A stretch of DNA of 64,000 nt from Elizabethkingia bruuniana (GCF_002024805.1 NZ_CP014337.1:186001-250000), one strand, 5' to 3'; shown: positions 1 through 9,018, counted from the stretch's first letter. Numbers and translations: made by a program. The notes: generated by a model from the sequence alone, not told the origin.

Positions 1-1
1 T

Positions 2-1027
2 TTTTTCTATGATGGACTCAAAACCTTTTTAGAGCAGATAGGAGTTGTACTTATTATTCTTTTGACAGTTTACCTTGTTCTGGATCAGAAAATGACAATA
101 GGTGCGATTATGCTGCATATTATGCTTTTTAATAACGTATCAGCACCTATCCGCCAGCTTCATCGTATTTATGACGAGATGAATGATGCTCTTATTTATG
201 CAGAAGGTTATTTTGAAATCTTAAATGCTGATGATGAAACGGAACCTAATGGTAGTATAGAAGGTGTAAAGATAAAAGGTACATTTGATTTACAGAATGT
301 AGACTTTGCTTATCCAAACGGAACCCGTGCTTTATATGATATTAATATGAAGATTGAAGCTGGTAAAACAACTGCTTTAGTCGGGCTAAGCGGAGCTGGA
401 AAGAGTACTGTAATCAATCTTTTGTGTAAATTTTATTTACCCAATAAAGGAGAAATACTTTTAGACGGAAAGAATTTGAATGACTACGAAAATGAGTTTC
501 TAAGAAGTCATATTGGATTGGTTTTACAAAAGAACCATATTTTTAAAGGAACAATAGAAGACAATATTCGATATGGTGATATGAATGCTTCTTTTGAACA
601 AATAGAAGAGGCTGCCAAGAAAGCTTATCTCCATGATCAGATTCTGGATCTGCCGGAAGGCTATCAGCACGATGCTACACAACTAAGCGGAGGACAGCAA
701 CAAAGGATTGCGATAGCAAGATTATTCCTGAAAAATCCACCTATTATTTTTCTGGATGAGCCAACTGCAAGTTTAGATGCAATTGCAACAGAACAGATTA
801 AAAATAGTCTGGACGCTATAAAAGAAAACAGGACAGTGGTTATTATTTCCCATTCATTATCACAGATTCTGGATTCAGATAACATTTATGTAATGAAAAA
901 AGGCCGCGTTGTTGAAAGTGGTACCCATGAGCAACTCTATGAACAAGAAGGTGTTTACAAAGAAATATTCGATGCTTCTGCAAGAAGCCTTAACCTTGAT
1001 CGCTTAGTAAAGACTTATAAAGAGTAA
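2..1027 (+). CDS. ABC transporter, fused permease/ATPase, 3' part
   Basis: This is the C-terminal part of an exporter-type ABC transporter whose 5' end lies before the window; the frame is open back to base 2, so the TTG at 62 is not a real start. The visible part holds the last membrane helices and a complete nucleotide-binding domain: Walker A GLSGAGKST (about 383-409), the signature LSGGQQQR (about 683-706), Walker B IIFLDEP followed by the D-loop, and the switch histidine in ISHS. The fused TMD-NBD order is typical of homodimeric lipid, peptide or drug exporters in the inner membrane. The substrate cannot be told from this part. A small gap separates it from the adenosyltransferase gene, and no terminator is obvious. 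Confidence 0.9.
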   Translation, partial: FFYDGLKTFLEQIGVVLIILLTVYLVLDQKMTIGAIMLHIMLFNNVSAPIRQLHRIYDEMNDALIYAEGYFEILNADDETEPNGSIEGVKIKGTFDLQNVDFAYPNGTRALYDINMKIEAGKTTALVGLSGAGKSTVINLLCKFYLPNKGEILLDGKNLNDYENEFLRSHIGLVLQKNHIFKGTIEDNIRYGDMNASFEQIEEAAKKAYLHDQILDLPEGYQHDATQLSGGQQQRIAIARLFLKNPPIIFLDEPTASLDAIATEQIKNSLDAIKENRTVVIISHSLSQILDSDNIYVMKKGRVVESGTHEQLYEQEGVYKEIFDASARSLNLDRLVKTYKE

Positions 1028-1045
1028 ATTGTTGAGGTGAATTTG

Positions 1046-1053
1046 TAAATTTG
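1046..1053 (+). promoter_or_regulatory. -7 promoter box (TAAATTTG)
   Basis: The octamer matches the Bacteroidota -7 consensus TAnnTTTG exactly and sits 40 bp before the adenosyltransferase start. A convincing -33 element was not found at the usual spacing, so this is a modest prediction. Confidence 0.35.
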
Positions 1054-1093
1054 TTTTTTCAGGATAATTATTATTAATAAAATAAAAACCAAT

Positions 1094-1669
1094 ATGACTT
1101 TTAAAATATATACCAAAACAGGAGATAAAGGAGAAACATCTCTATATGGAGGTACTCGTGTTTCCAAAGCCAGTGCAAGGGTAGATGCTTATGGTACCAT
1201 TGACGAATTAAATGCTTTTATTGGAATAGCTAAAAGCCATATCGATGATAGTGACTGCCTGAAACAACTCGCAGAAATACAATATGATCTTTTTACATTA
1301 GGATCTGAGGCTGCAACACCGATAGATAAAGTATATCTGGCAAACGGAAAGTCTCGCCTACCTGTAACAATAAAAGAAGAAGATATCAACAAGCTTGAAG
1401 TATGGATGGATAAGATGGATGAAAGTCTGGAACCTTTACAGTTTTTTATTTTGCCTGGTGGTGGAAAAGCTGCGACATTTCTTCATGCTGCCAGAACAAT
1501 TTGCAGACGGGCAGAACGCGGAATGGTATTTTTGAATGAAACTGAAGAAGTGCGTCCGGAACTTATTAAATATCTTAACCGACTATCCGATTATTTATTT
1601 GTTTTGGCGCGCTATGTTTCCATGTTGGATAATGAACAAGAAGAATACTGGAATCCTAACGCAAGATAA
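1094..1669 (+). CDS. cob(I)yrinic acid a,c-diamide adenosyltransferase, PduO type
   Basis: Predicted to transfer the 5'-deoxyadenosyl group of ATP to cob(I)alamin, giving adenosylcobalamin in the cytoplasm. The N-terminal TKTGDKGETSLYGG is the ATP-binding signature of the PduO family, and ARTICRRAER near residue 131 is the conserved Arg-rich helix lining the active site. At 191 residues it is full length. No cobalamin biosynthesis genes or cobalamin riboswitch were seen nearby, which suggests it serves salvaged cobalamin. It is followed 48 bp later by a thiamine gene with no clear terminator between them. Confidence 0.92.
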   Translation: MTFKIYTKTGDKGETSLYGGTRVSKASARVDAYGTIDELNAFIGIAKSHIDDSDCLKQLAEIQYDLFTLGSEAATPIDKVYLANGKSRLPVTIKEEDINKLEVWMDKMDESLEPLQFFILPGGGKAATFLHAARTICRRAERGMVFLNETEEVRPELIKYLNRLSDYLFVLARYVSMLDNEQEEYWNPNAR

Positions 1670-1717
1670 TCAGATCTGAAAAAGTATAATTAAAAATAAG
1701 CTAATTTTTGTTTGTAA

Positions 1718-2329
1718 ATGAAAGCATTACTCTTCATAAATGGAGATCCTCCTAAAAATACTCCGGAAATCAAAGATTATGATCTTATTGCATGTACCGA
1801 TGGTGCATTTCATTATTTAAGAGAAAAGAATTTTCCTTTAGATCTGTTAGATTTTATTTCAGGTGATTTCGATTCGTATGAAGAGAACGAAAAAATAGTT
1901 TCTGAAAAACTAATCCACACGCCCGACCAGAATAAAACAGATTTTCACAAAGCTTTAGAAATAATCCTTGAAAAAGGTTTTTATGAAGTTGATGTTTATG
2001 GCGGAAGTGGTGGTGAGCAGGATCATTATTTGGGAAATCTTACGGTAGCATACTTATTTAGGAATAAAATGGAGATTACTTTTTACGACGAATATTCAAA
2101 ATATTTCTTTATTCCGAATGAATTCGAAGCTCAGAATGTATTAGGGAAAATAATTTCACTGGTACCATATCCTGTTGCGGAGAATGTAATAACAAAAGGG
2201 CTTAACTGGCCTCTCTTTGGTGAAGAATTAAATATGACAGGCAGAATAGGAACCCGTAACTTTGCTGTGGAAGATACTTTTACTTGTTCTTACAGTGATG
2301 GAGCAATATTGCTATTTATTGGTAAATAA
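1718..2329 (+). CDS. thiamine diphosphokinase
   Basis: Converts thiamine plus ATP to thiamine diphosphate. The family's metal and substrate motifs are present: CTDGAF near residue 26, SGDFDS near 49, DQNKTDFHKAL near 68, and GGSGGEQDHYLGNL near 92. The length (203 residues) fits bacterial enzymes. No TPP riboswitch was recognised upstream. An intrinsic terminator follows directly, so the unit ends here. Confidence 0.92.
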   Translation: MKALLFINGDPPKNTPEIKDYDLIACTDGAFHYLREKNFPLDLLDFISGDFDSYEENEKIVSEKLIHTPDQNKTDFHKALEIILEKGFYEVDVYGGSGGEQDHYLGNLTVAYLFRNKMEITFYDEYSKYFFIPNEFEAQNVLGKIISLVPYPVAENVITKGLNWPLFGEELNMTGRIGTRNFAVEDTFTCSYSDGAILLFIGK

Positions 2330-2354
2330 TACATTACAAAATAAATACCGATTA

Positions 2355-2383
2355 AAAGAGAAGAATTTGCATCTTCTCTTTTT
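2355..2383 (+). terminator. intrinsic terminator after thiamine diphosphokinase
   Basis: Arms AAAGAGAAGA and TCTTCTCTTT with a 7-nt loop are followed by a T run. Confidence 0.8.
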
Positions 2384-2515
2384 TATTTTTTTCATACTTC
2401 TACATCTTTAACTCCCTATTCAAAAAAACTGCTTTCAAAATCCATTAATTTTTAGCAATTTTGTCGCTCGAAAAATCGATTTTATTTTATGTTATTTAAA
2501 CCCCCATTGTAAAGA

Positions 2516-3907
2516 ATGAAAATAAAGTATTCTGAACTTATAGATCAGACCTTGTATTTCCCGCAAGAAGAGTTTCAGGTGGACAATCACCAACTTAAAT
2601 TTCACGGAATTCCTTTAATGGAATTAGTTGAAAAATTCGGGACACCTTTGAAGTTTAATTATCTTCCTAAAATCTCTGAAAATATTCAGCGGGCAAAAAA
2701 ATGGTTTGCAGAAGCCATAGAAACCCACGAATATAAAAACAAGTACCGTTACTGTTATTGTACGAAATCCAGTCATTTTGCCTTCGTATTAGAAGAAGCA
2801 CTAAAAAATGATATCAGCATTGAAACTTCCTCAGCTTACGATATAGACATCGTTAAAAGACTTTATGAAAAAGGAAAAGTAAAGGAAAATGTAGAAGTAA
2901 TCTGTAACGGATTTAAGACAGATGATTATCTGGTGAAAATTGCAGATCTGATTAACTCAGGATTTGAAAATATTACTCCGATTCTGGATAATTACCGTGA
3001 ATTGGACAAACTAACTGAAAGTATTGATACTACTTTCAATATTGGAATTCGTATTGCTTCCGAGGAAGAACCAAAATTCGAATTCTATACTTCGCGTTTA
3101 GGCATCGGGTATAAAGATATTATCCCGTATTACAGTCAGAAAATTGCGGAACACCCTAATGCTAGACTGAAGATGCTACATTTCTTCATTAATACGGGTA
3201 TTAAAGATACCTCTTATTACTGGAATGAATTGTTCAAGTGTCTTCGTGTGTATGCACGTCTGAAAAAAATTGCACCGGAAGTTGACTCTCTGAATATCGG
3301 AGGCGGTTTTCCAATTAAAACTTCTTTAAATTTCGATTACGATTACGAATACATGGTAAACGAAATCGTATTGCAGATTAAAAAATTCTGTGAAGAGGAA
3401 GGAGTAGAAGAACCAAATATCTATACAGAGTTCGGGTCATTTACTGTTGGTGAAAGTGGAGGTAATCTTTACCAGATCATTAGCCAGAAGCGTCAGAACG
3501 ACAGAGAGAAATGGAATATGATCGATAGTTCATTTATGACTACATTGCCAGATACATGGGCGATCTCCAGACACTTTATTATGTTGCCACTTAACCGTTG
3601 GGACGATACTTACGAGAGAGTTTTCCTGGGAGGACTTACTTGTGACTCCGACGATTATTATAATTCGGAACAGCATACCAATGCTATTTACCTGCCTGTA
3701 TTTACAGATACAAAGCCTCTATATATTGGTTTTTTTAATACAGGAGCATATCAGGAAACGATTAGTGGGTATGGTGGAGTTCACCACTGTCTGATGCCGC
3801 AGCCTAAACATGTGCTGATTGATAAAGACGAGAACGGAAATTATACTTATTCAGTTTTCCGTGAGGAACAAACACCTGATGACGTTTTACGACTATTAGG
3901 ATACTAA
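2516..3907 (+). CDS. speA: arginine decarboxylase, PLP fold type III
   Basis: Predicted to decarboxylate arginine to agmatine, the first step of the agmatine route to putrescine. YCTKSSHF near residue 80 carries the expected PLP lysine, NIGGGFP near 261 binds the cofactor phosphate, and GLTCDSDDYY near 374 holds the catalytic cysteine and acidic substrate-binding residues. At 463 residues it is shorter than the roughly 630-residue proteobacterial SpeA. The clear agmatinase gene 3.7 kb downstream supports arginine rather than diaminopimelate or ornithine as substrate, but this is by context. A strong bidirectional terminator follows. Confidence 0.8.
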   Translation: MKIKYSELIDQTLYFPQEEFQVDNHQLKFHGIPLMELVEKFGTPLKFNYLPKISENIQRAKKWFAEAIETHEYKNKYRYCYCTKSSHFAFVLEEALKNDISIETSSAYDIDIVKRLYEKGKVKENVEVICNGFKTDDYLVKIADLINSGFENITPILDNYRELDKLTESIDTTFNIGIRIASEEEPKFEFYTSRLGIGYKDIIPYYSQKIAEHPNARLKMLHFFINTGIKDTSYYWNELFKCLRVYARLKKIAPEVDSLNIGGGFPIKTSLNFDYDYEYMVNEIVLQIKKFCEEEGVEEPNIYTEFGSFTVGESGGNLYQIISQKRQNDREKWNMIDSSFMTTLPDTWAISRHFIMLPLNRWDDTYERVFLGGLTCDSDDYYNSEQHTNAIYLPVFTDTKPLYIGFFNTGAYQETISGYGGVHHCLMPQPKHVLIDKDENGNYTYSVFREEQTPDDVLRLLGY

Positions 3908-3910
3908 AAT

Positions 3911-3940
3911 AAAAAAAGCTGCCAATTGGCAGCTTTTTTT
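3911..3940. terminator. bidirectional terminator between speA and the HAD gene
   Basis: This is a perfect 30-bp palindrome: seven A, the stem AAGCTGCC-AATT-GGCAGCTT, then seven T. It serves the convergent arginine decarboxylase and HAD genes and touches the HAD stop codon. Confidence 0.9.
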
Positions 3941-4601
3941 ATTTAAACCATTCTGTGGATGTTTCATAGTGAATCTCATTGTAATCAGAGATAATCTTTT
4001 GAGCTTTGTCATACTTTTGATTTTCTGAATGTATACTTTTATAAGCCACACAAAAAATATCAGCAGAATAGGCTGCTTGTATTCCGTTAGTAGAATCTTC
4101 TATAACAATGCAATTATTTTTTTCTTCACCTGACATTCCGGCTGCCAGTTCGAAAATTTCCGGATGAGGTTTAGATTGCTTCAGATCAGCACCACTAATT
4201 TTTCCTGCAAAATATTTTTCCAGATCAAATCTTTCGAATACCCATTTAATTGTGTTCATACTGGCCGAAGAGGCTAGTACCATTTTTACACCATTCTGAT
4301 GATAATTTTCAATAAGATTTCTGACTCCGGGAATAAGATCAAAATCAGGATCATTATCAAAAAGATACTTAAAGTTTATCCTTTTTTTATCAGTCAGCTC
4401 TTGTGGCGTGTGATTCAGATTGAAAAGAGTGATAAGTTCCTGGCAAACACTCAGTGTCGTTTTTCCGGTAAAGGAAGTAAAAAGCTCTTCACTCACATTA
4501 ATTCCGAATTCATCAAACATTTTGAAATAAGCTTTTCGATGTAATGGTTCAGTATCTACAATAACACCATCCATATCAAAAAGTACCGCTTTTAAAGGCA
4601 T
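3939..4601 (-). CDS. HAD-superfamily hydrolase, beta-phosphoglucomutase-like
   Basis: This is a cytoplasmic phosphatase or phosphomutase of HAD subfamily IA. The N-terminal FDMDGVIVDTEP supplies the nucleophile and acid/base aspartates, LASSAS near residue 112 is motif II, the lysine in KQSKPHPE near 146 is motif III, and VIEDSTNGIQAA near 165 is motif IV. An alpha-helical cap lies between motifs I and II. The substrate cannot be assigned. A TAACTTTG -7 box at 4615-4622 (minus strand) lies 14 bp before the ATG, so the mRNA leader would be very short. Confidence 0.85.
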   Translation of the reverse strand: MPLKAVLFDMDGVIVDTEPLHRKAYFKMFDEFGINVSEELFTSFTGKTTLSVCQELITLFNLNHTPQELTDKKRINFKYLFDNDPDFDLIPGVRNLIENYHQNGVKMVLASSASMNTIKWVFERFDLEKYFAGKISGADLKQSKPHPEIFELAAGMSGEEKNNCIVIEDSTNGIQAAYSADIFCVAYKSIHSENQKYDKAQKIISDYNEIHYETSTEWFK

Positions 4602-4614
4602 AAAAGTTTTTTTG

Positions 4615-4622
4615 CAAAGTTA
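4615..4622 (-). promoter_or_regulatory. -7 promoter box (TAACTTTG) for the HAD gene
   Basis: An exact TAnnTTTG match on the minus strand, 14 bp before the start codon; no clear -33 box. Confidence 0.4.
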
Positions 4623-4696
4623 AGACTTTCTGTAAATGAGACTCTATATATTATTTAAGAGATCATTAAAGTACTAAAGCGGCCTAAATTATAAAC

Positions 4697-6091
4697 TTAC
4701 TTTTGATGTTTCTGTATCCAGTTTTTCATAATCTCTAAAGCTTTTGGAGAGAAGGTTTCTTCTATTTCTTCATATTCTTTTGGGCTCCCGGTTTTAGCTG
4801 TCTGAAAAAGATGATTAAGCCCGGGAATCTCTAAAACTTCAAAATCTTTATTTCCAGCTTTTGTTAGTGCATTTTTTATAGCCTTTAAATTCTCTTCTGG
4901 GGTTATCTGAAGATCCAAGCCTCCATTCAGAGCAAGTACAGGGATTTTTACTTGTATAAGGTATTGCTCGGGAGTTGATTTCAGAAATGAAATCATCCAT
5001 GGAACCATAGAATTAATTAGAATTTCAGATAGTTGTACTTGTGCTTTCGCCGGGATTTTAGTTGTATTTCGAGCAAAAAACTTTTTTAATTCTTCATGTG
5101 CATCTTTGGAAAAATTATGGCCTTTATATTCCCTTACAAATTTGAAGAAAAAACTTTTCACCTTAATATCATCTTCTATTTGCTCGGGAGTAGCTCCATA
5201 TACTTCATCGATACGCTTATTTTGTAATGTTAATAATTCATTTCCTGGTAGACCGGGACCTGCAAGAAGTATAATGTTCTTAATGTTTTTATTTTTGGCT
5301 ACAACCATTGGAGCAATTGCTCCGCCTTCACTATGGCCTATTAAACCAATATTAGAAAATCCTTTTTGTACAAGAAAATTAACCGCTGCCATAATATCTG
5401 TGGCATAATTTTCTGTTGTATCAGTACTTTTCCCAGGGCTAGATTGTCCTACTCCCCGATCATCCATTCTTAAAGTTGCAATATTGTTATTTCCCAAATA
5501 ATTGGCAATGACAGCAAAAGGTTTATGATCGTAAAATTCACTATCCCTGTCCTGTTGCCCAGATCCGGTTATAAGTACATATATCGGAATATTTTTGTTA
5601 TAGTTCTGAGGTGTAGTAAGAGTTCCCGCTAAAAGATTCTTATCTATTGGGTTTGTAATCGTTACTTCTTCTGTATTATAGCTATAGGGAGGCTTTGGTG
5701 TTTGCGGACGATTAACTTTTGAAGTTTCTTTTTTATCTGGGCCTTTAAATATTCCCAGAACTTTGTTGTTTTTTGAAAAAGGAACTTTGAAATTTACATT
5801 CTGTTTAGAAAATTCGGTATATACTAATATCATTGGAATACCATCTTCTACAGTTTTTTCTGTAGAAATTACTTTTTTATAATCTCCGAACATACCGCTG
5901 AGTTGTCCGTTTACCATTTCAAGAACAGATTCCGTCATTTTGTCTTTTACTTCATCATCTTCAAGTTTTATGCTTTCAGCGTATTTTTTAGTAAAAAGGT
6001 TGTTAACAAAATCACTTGCGGTTTTCTCTAAATATTGAGAAAAGACTATTTGGCAAAACAATAGTAACATAATAGATAGTTTAGTTTTCAT
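4697..6091 (-). CDS. secreted alpha/beta hydrolase with N-terminal DUF3887-like domain
   Basis: A signal peptide (about residues 1-18) precedes a small NTF2-like domain (20-115) and an alpha/beta hydrolase. The nucleophile elbow GHSEGG lies near residue 252, with a likely acid Asp in NGGLDLQ near 392 and a catalytic His in GLNHLFQ near 425. A peptidase or esterase role in the periplasm is likely, but the substrate is unknown. It is the last gene of a four-gene minus-strand run, 6 bp after the membrane-protein gene, so it is probably co-transcribed with the upstream zinc-ribbon regulator. Confidence 0.8.
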   Translation of the reverse strand: MKTKLSIMLLLFCQIVFSQYLEKTASDFVNNLFTKKYAESIKLEDDEVKDKMTESVLEMVNGQLSGMFGDYKKVISTEKTVEDGIPMILVYTEFSKQNVNFKVPFSKNNKVLGIFKGPDKKETSKVNRPQTPKPPYSYNTEEVTITNPIDKNLLAGTLTTPQNYNKNIPIYVLITGSGQQDRDSEFYDHKPFAVIANYLGNNNIATLRMDDRGVGQSSPGKSTDTTENYATDIMAAVNFLVQKGFSNIGLIGHSEGGAIAPMVVAKNKNIKNIILLAGPGLPGNELLTLQNKRIDEVYGATPEQIEDDIKVKSFFFKFVREYKGHNFSKDAHEELKKFFARNTTKIPAKAQVQLSEILINSMVPWMISFLKSTPEQYLIQVKIPVLALNGGLDLQITPEENLKAIKNALTKAGNKDFEVLEIPGLNHLFQTAKTGSPKEYEEIEETFSPKALEIMKNWIQKHQK

Positions 6092-6097
6092 ATCATT

Positions 6098-6676
6098 TTA
6101 AAATTTGAGTTGTGGTATAAATATTTGGCAGATCATCAAGGAAACAAAGAATATAAAGACGAAAAGTATAATTTGTGGTAACTTTTTTATGTTGGTTGCT
6201 GTTTTGAAGCCATTGAAGAATAAAACAATAGAATAAATTACCAAGGAGATAACAATAGCTGTAATTACAATTATAAATAGTAGGTTTATGATGTATTGAT
6301 AGAAATTCTCATTTATTCCATCAGAAGAGAAAGCTTTATTCACATCTATAAGATGGGTTAGTAGGAGAATGGGAATATTTATGGCATTAGAAACCAAAAT
6401 CGTATTGGTAATATCCAAAAAACGAGATCTCCTGTTGAAAATCAATGCAATTAAATAAAGTATTAAAATAATACTGGCAATACTTACTGAGCAATATAAT
6501 AATGAACTTGTTAATGTTAGAGCTTCTTCAGGGCTGTCGAAGCGCATAAAACTTGTCATTCTATTCTGGGTATAGTAAGAAACAAATGGTGTTAGAATGA
6601 AAAAAAGGATTCCAAATAGTAAAAGTTTATATTCAGAATACTTTTCAAATGGGTTAAATAGTGTTTTCCAGTTCAT
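6098..6676 (-). CDS. multi-pass membrane protein, Yip1-like
   Basis: A 192-residue protein with five hydrophobic segments (about 18-36, 55-82, 95-115, 130-155 and 168-188) and an N-terminal NPFEKYSEYK that resembles Yip1-type membrane proteins. There are no catalytic motifs and the function is unknown. Gaps of 3 and 6 bp to its neighbours show it belongs to an operon with the PH-like and hydrolase genes. Confidence 0.6.
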   Translation of the reverse strand: MNWKTLFNPFEKYSEYKLLLFGILFFILTPFVSYYTQNRMTSFMRFDSPEEALTLTSSLLYCSVSIASIILILYLIALIFNRRSRFLDITNTILVSNAINIPILLLTHLIDVNKAFSSDGINENFYQYIINLLFIIVITAIVISLVIYSIVLFFNGFKTATNIKKLPQIILFVFIFFVSLMICQIFIPQLKF

Positions 6677-6679
6677 AGT

Positions 6680-7078
6680 TTAAAAAGTGATATTGGGATT
6701 TATTTTTAGTAATTCATTTTTGAACAGATCGAAATCCTTTGGTGAAATAATAATGCTGCCGTTTTTATAAATGATTTCAATTCTTCCGAATATTGAAGGA
6801 GCGGGAGATGAAATAGGGTTTTTAGTCTTTTTAACGCTTTTAATATCCGAAATCGGTATTCGGGTACTTCCAAAAATGCTGTTACGGATGATAAGTTCGT
6901 TTCCAATAATCCGGTAGCTTATTCCCATAATCAGGATGGATACAAATATTATTGCAGGTACCAGAATCGTAAGAGGAATATAATCCTTGTCAGTAAAAAC
7001 GAAATAAAGCGGAAAAAGTAAGGGGACAGTTATAAGTATAATAGTTTCCCAACCAATTTTTACAGGGATATTTTTCAT
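6680..7078 (-). CDS. membrane protein with two helices and a PH-like domain
   Basis: Two transmembrane helices (about residues 10-28 and 34-53) are followed by a beta-rich cytoplasmic domain of some 70 residues with the ISDIKSVKKTKNP pattern typical of bacterial PH-like (bPH) domains. The length is 132 residues. The function is unknown. It lies between the zinc-ribbon regulator and the Yip1-like gene and is probably translated from the same message. Confidence 0.6.
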   Translation of the reverse strand: MKNIPVKIGWETIILITVPLLFPLYFVFTDKDYIPLTILVPAIIFVSILIMGISYRIIGNELIIRNSIFGSTRIPISDIKSVKKTKNPISSPAPSIFGRIEIIYKNGSIIISPKDFDLFKNELLKINPNITF

Positions 7079-7151
7079 AGATTAATATTTTGTTTTTTGG
7101 CTGATTGAGCAGCGAATTTGATAGTGTTCTGGTTTATAGATTATGACAAAA

Positions 7152-7427
7152 TTAGGGTAGAGTCTTTTTTAGCTTGCTGATCTTTTCAATAAGATCGTCC
7201 ATTCTATTACGCATGGTAGGATAAGACAGATTAGCCTGCTTGCTCATCTCTTTTATACTTCCGCTGGAAAGAAAAAAATCCAGGATGAACTGTTGTTCTT
7301 CGCGACCAAGCTGAAGATATAATGGAAGTTCATAATTGCCATTTACAGTAGTGTCACAATTAGTACACTTCATTTGACTTACAATCAGGGTCGATTCACA
7401 GCTCGGACATACAACAGGGAGTTTCAT
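7152..7427 (-). CDS. zinc-ribbon plus helix-turn-helix regulator, DUF2089-like
   Basis: Two CxxC pairs (CPSC and CTNC, residues 8-25) form a zinc ribbon. The rest resembles an HTH with LSYPTMRNRMDDL near residue 68 as the recognition region, as in the DUF2089 family. It heads a minus-strand operon of two membrane proteins and a secreted hydrolase. Its promoter region has two inverted repeats 21 bp apart that flank a -7 box, which suggests autoregulation. The signal it senses is unknown. Confidence 0.75.
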   Translation of the reverse strand: MKLPVVCPSCESTLIVSQMKCTNCDTTVNGNYELPLYLQLGREEQQFILDFFLSSGSIKEMSKQANLSYPTMRNRMDDLIEKISKLKKTLP

Positions 7428-7451
7428 TTTATTTCTTTTTATTTTAATAAA

Positions 7452-7489
7452 GTTAAAATTACTTTTAACAAAATTAAAAATAATTTTAA
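7452..7489 (-). promoter_or_regulatory. paired operator-like inverted repeats and -7 box of the DUF2089 operon
   Basis: GTTAAAA-TTAC-TTTTAAC (7452-7469) and TTAAAA-ATAA-TTTTAA (7474-7489) have centres 21 bp apart, two helical turns. The minus-strand TAATTTTG box (7469-7476) lies between them. Binding by the zinc-ribbon regulator is inferred. Confidence 0.45.
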
Positions 7490-7537
7490 ACTATCAAAAT
7501 GTAATTGTCAATTTTTTTTTCAGGTTCTATTTCTAAT

Positions 7538-7545
7538 TATCTTTG
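7538..7545 (+). promoter_or_regulatory. -7 promoter box (TATCTTTG) for agmatinase
   Basis: An exact TAnnTTTG match 29 bp before the agmatinase ATG; the -33 box is not clear. Confidence 0.4.
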
Positions 7546-7574
7546 CGGAATAATATTTCAATTTTAATAAAAAT

Positions 7575-8429
7575 ATGAGAACATACGCAGGAATCCCTGA
7601 AGAGAATGCAACACTGGAAAATTCAAAAGTAATGTTGGTAACTGTTCCTTATGATGGAACTTCAACATGGGGGAAAGGAGCTGATAAAGGTCCCGAGCTC
7701 TTTCTTGATGCTTCAGAAAATATGGAGCTTTATGATATTGAAACGGGAACTGAGCCTTACCTGAATGGTGTTTACATGGCAGGAGAAATTTCTGAGAACT
7801 CAACACCGGAAGCAATGACTGAGGCTGTTTATCAGAAAACCAAAGAATTGTTGGGTAATGAAGATAAATTGTTTACGCTTTTCGGAGGAGAGCACTCTGT
7901 ATCTATTGGCTCTATCCGTGCAGTAGGAGAGAAGTATGATAACCTTACCGTTCTTCAGCTGGATGCTCATACAGATTTAAGACCAGATTTTCATGGATCC
8001 ACTTCGAATCATGCTTGTGCAGTTTTCGAAGCGAGTCAAAAACACAATCTGGTACAGGTAGGTATTCGCTCCATGGATGTTGAAGAAATGGAATATGTAC
8101 CAAAAGGACAGTGCTTCTGGGCTCATGAAATTGCAACTAATCCAAATTGGATAGACGATGTTTTAGCAAAAGTTTCTGGTAATGTATATATTACAATAGA
8201 CTTAGACGCCTTTGATCCGTCTATTGCTCCGTCTACAGGTACACCAGAACCAGGAGGTCTGGCATGGTATCCGACATTAGAGTTATTGAAAAAAGTTTTC
8301 GAAAAGTGCAATGTTGTAGCTTTCGATATCGTAGAGCTTATGGATAGCCCAATGGCGAAGCCAACAGCTTTCTTATCTGCAAAATTATATTACAAAATGT
8401 TAGCCTATTATTTTACGGCTAAAAAGTAA
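7575..8429 (+). CDS. speB: agmatinase (ureohydrolase family)
   Basis: Predicted to hydrolyse agmatine to putrescine and urea in the cytoplasm, completing the arginine decarboxylase route. All di-manganese motifs of the arginase/agmatinase family are visible: GGEHSVS near residue 104, LDAHTDLR near 129, TIDLDAFDP near 202, and the acidic ELMDSP near 250. Its 284 residues are normal. It is a single-gene unit with its own -7 box and a following long-loop hairpin. Confidence 0.88.
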   Translation: MRTYAGIPEENATLENSKVMLVTVPYDGTSTWGKGADKGPELFLDASENMELYDIETGTEPYLNGVYMAGEISENSTPEAMTEAVYQKTKELLGNEDKLFTLFGGEHSVSIGSIRAVGEKYDNLTVLQLDAHTDLRPDFHGSTSNHACAVFEASQKHNLVQVGIRSMDVEEMEYVPKGQCFWAHEIATNPNWIDDVLAKVSGNVYITIDLDAFDPSIAPSTGTPEPGGLAWYPTLELLKKVFEKCNVVAFDIVELMDSPMAKPTAFLSAKLYYKMLAYYFTAKK

Positions 8430-8452
8430 TTTTAATTTTTTTTAACAGAATA

Positions 8453-8504
8453 AAACCTTGTGAGCATAATTTTATTTAATAAATTTACGTTCACAAGGTT
8501 TTTT
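8453..8504 (+). terminator. terminator after agmatinase
   Basis: Arms ACCTTGTGA and TCACAAGGT enclose a loop of about 30 nt and are followed by a T run. Confidence 0.6.
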
Positions 8505-8532
8505 ATTATAAACTATTAAATTAATCCAACAC

Positions 8533-9012
8533 ATGAAAAAAATTTTGACAACAGCTGCATTGGCTATTCTAGTGTCTACTGTAGCAGTATCTTGTAAAAA
8601 GAAAAATAACGATGCTGATTTGCAGACTAAAGCTACAGCTGTAGTTGCAGCAGATCCTCAGGCTAAAGTAGAAGTGAAAGACGGTGTAGCTCACCTGTCA
8701 GGAACTTTTAAAGATGCAGCAGCTAAAGATCAAATGCTTGCATCTCTTAAAGCTATCGAAGGTATAAAAGACGTAATGGATATGTCTACAGTCGAGGCAC
8801 CTGTACAAGTAGAAACAAAAGTTGCTTCTGCTCCTGAAAATCTTCAGAAAGTAAAAGATGCTATAAAAGACTTCCCAAAAGTAAAAGCTGAAGTAGTAAA
8901 TGGTGAACTTACCGTTAGTGGTGATGTAACCAAAGAAGATGCTAAAAAAATCAAGCAGTCTATCGATGCATTAAAAGTGGGTAAAGTAAACTATAACTAT
9001 ATCGTAAAATAA
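8533..9012 (+). CDS. BON-domain lipoprotein
   Basis: A type II signal peptide ends at VSCKKK (lipid-modified Cys near residue 21). Two BON-like repeats follow (about 28-85 and 95-159), each with the V.nGvv.LsG pattern (VKDGVAHLSGTF and VVNGELTVSGDV). BON domains associate with membranes or peptidoglycan in the periplasm. The next gene starts 6 bp downstream and also carries a BON domain, so the two are probably co-expressed and may work together in envelope stress tolerance (inference). Confidence 0.8.
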   Translation: MKKILTTAALAILVSTVAVSCKKKNNDADLQTKATAVVAADPQAKVEVKDGVAHLSGTFKDAAAKDQMLASLKAIEGIKDVMDMSTVEAPVQVETKVASAPENLQKVKDAIKDFPKVKAEVVNGELTVSGDVTKEDAKKIKQSIDALKVGKVNYNYIVK

Positions 9013-9018
9013 CAAAAG

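Noticed and set aside
2384-2515. Riboswitch before the arginine decarboxylase gene
   Set aside because: The short AT-rich leader has no conserved core or terminator/antiterminator pair.
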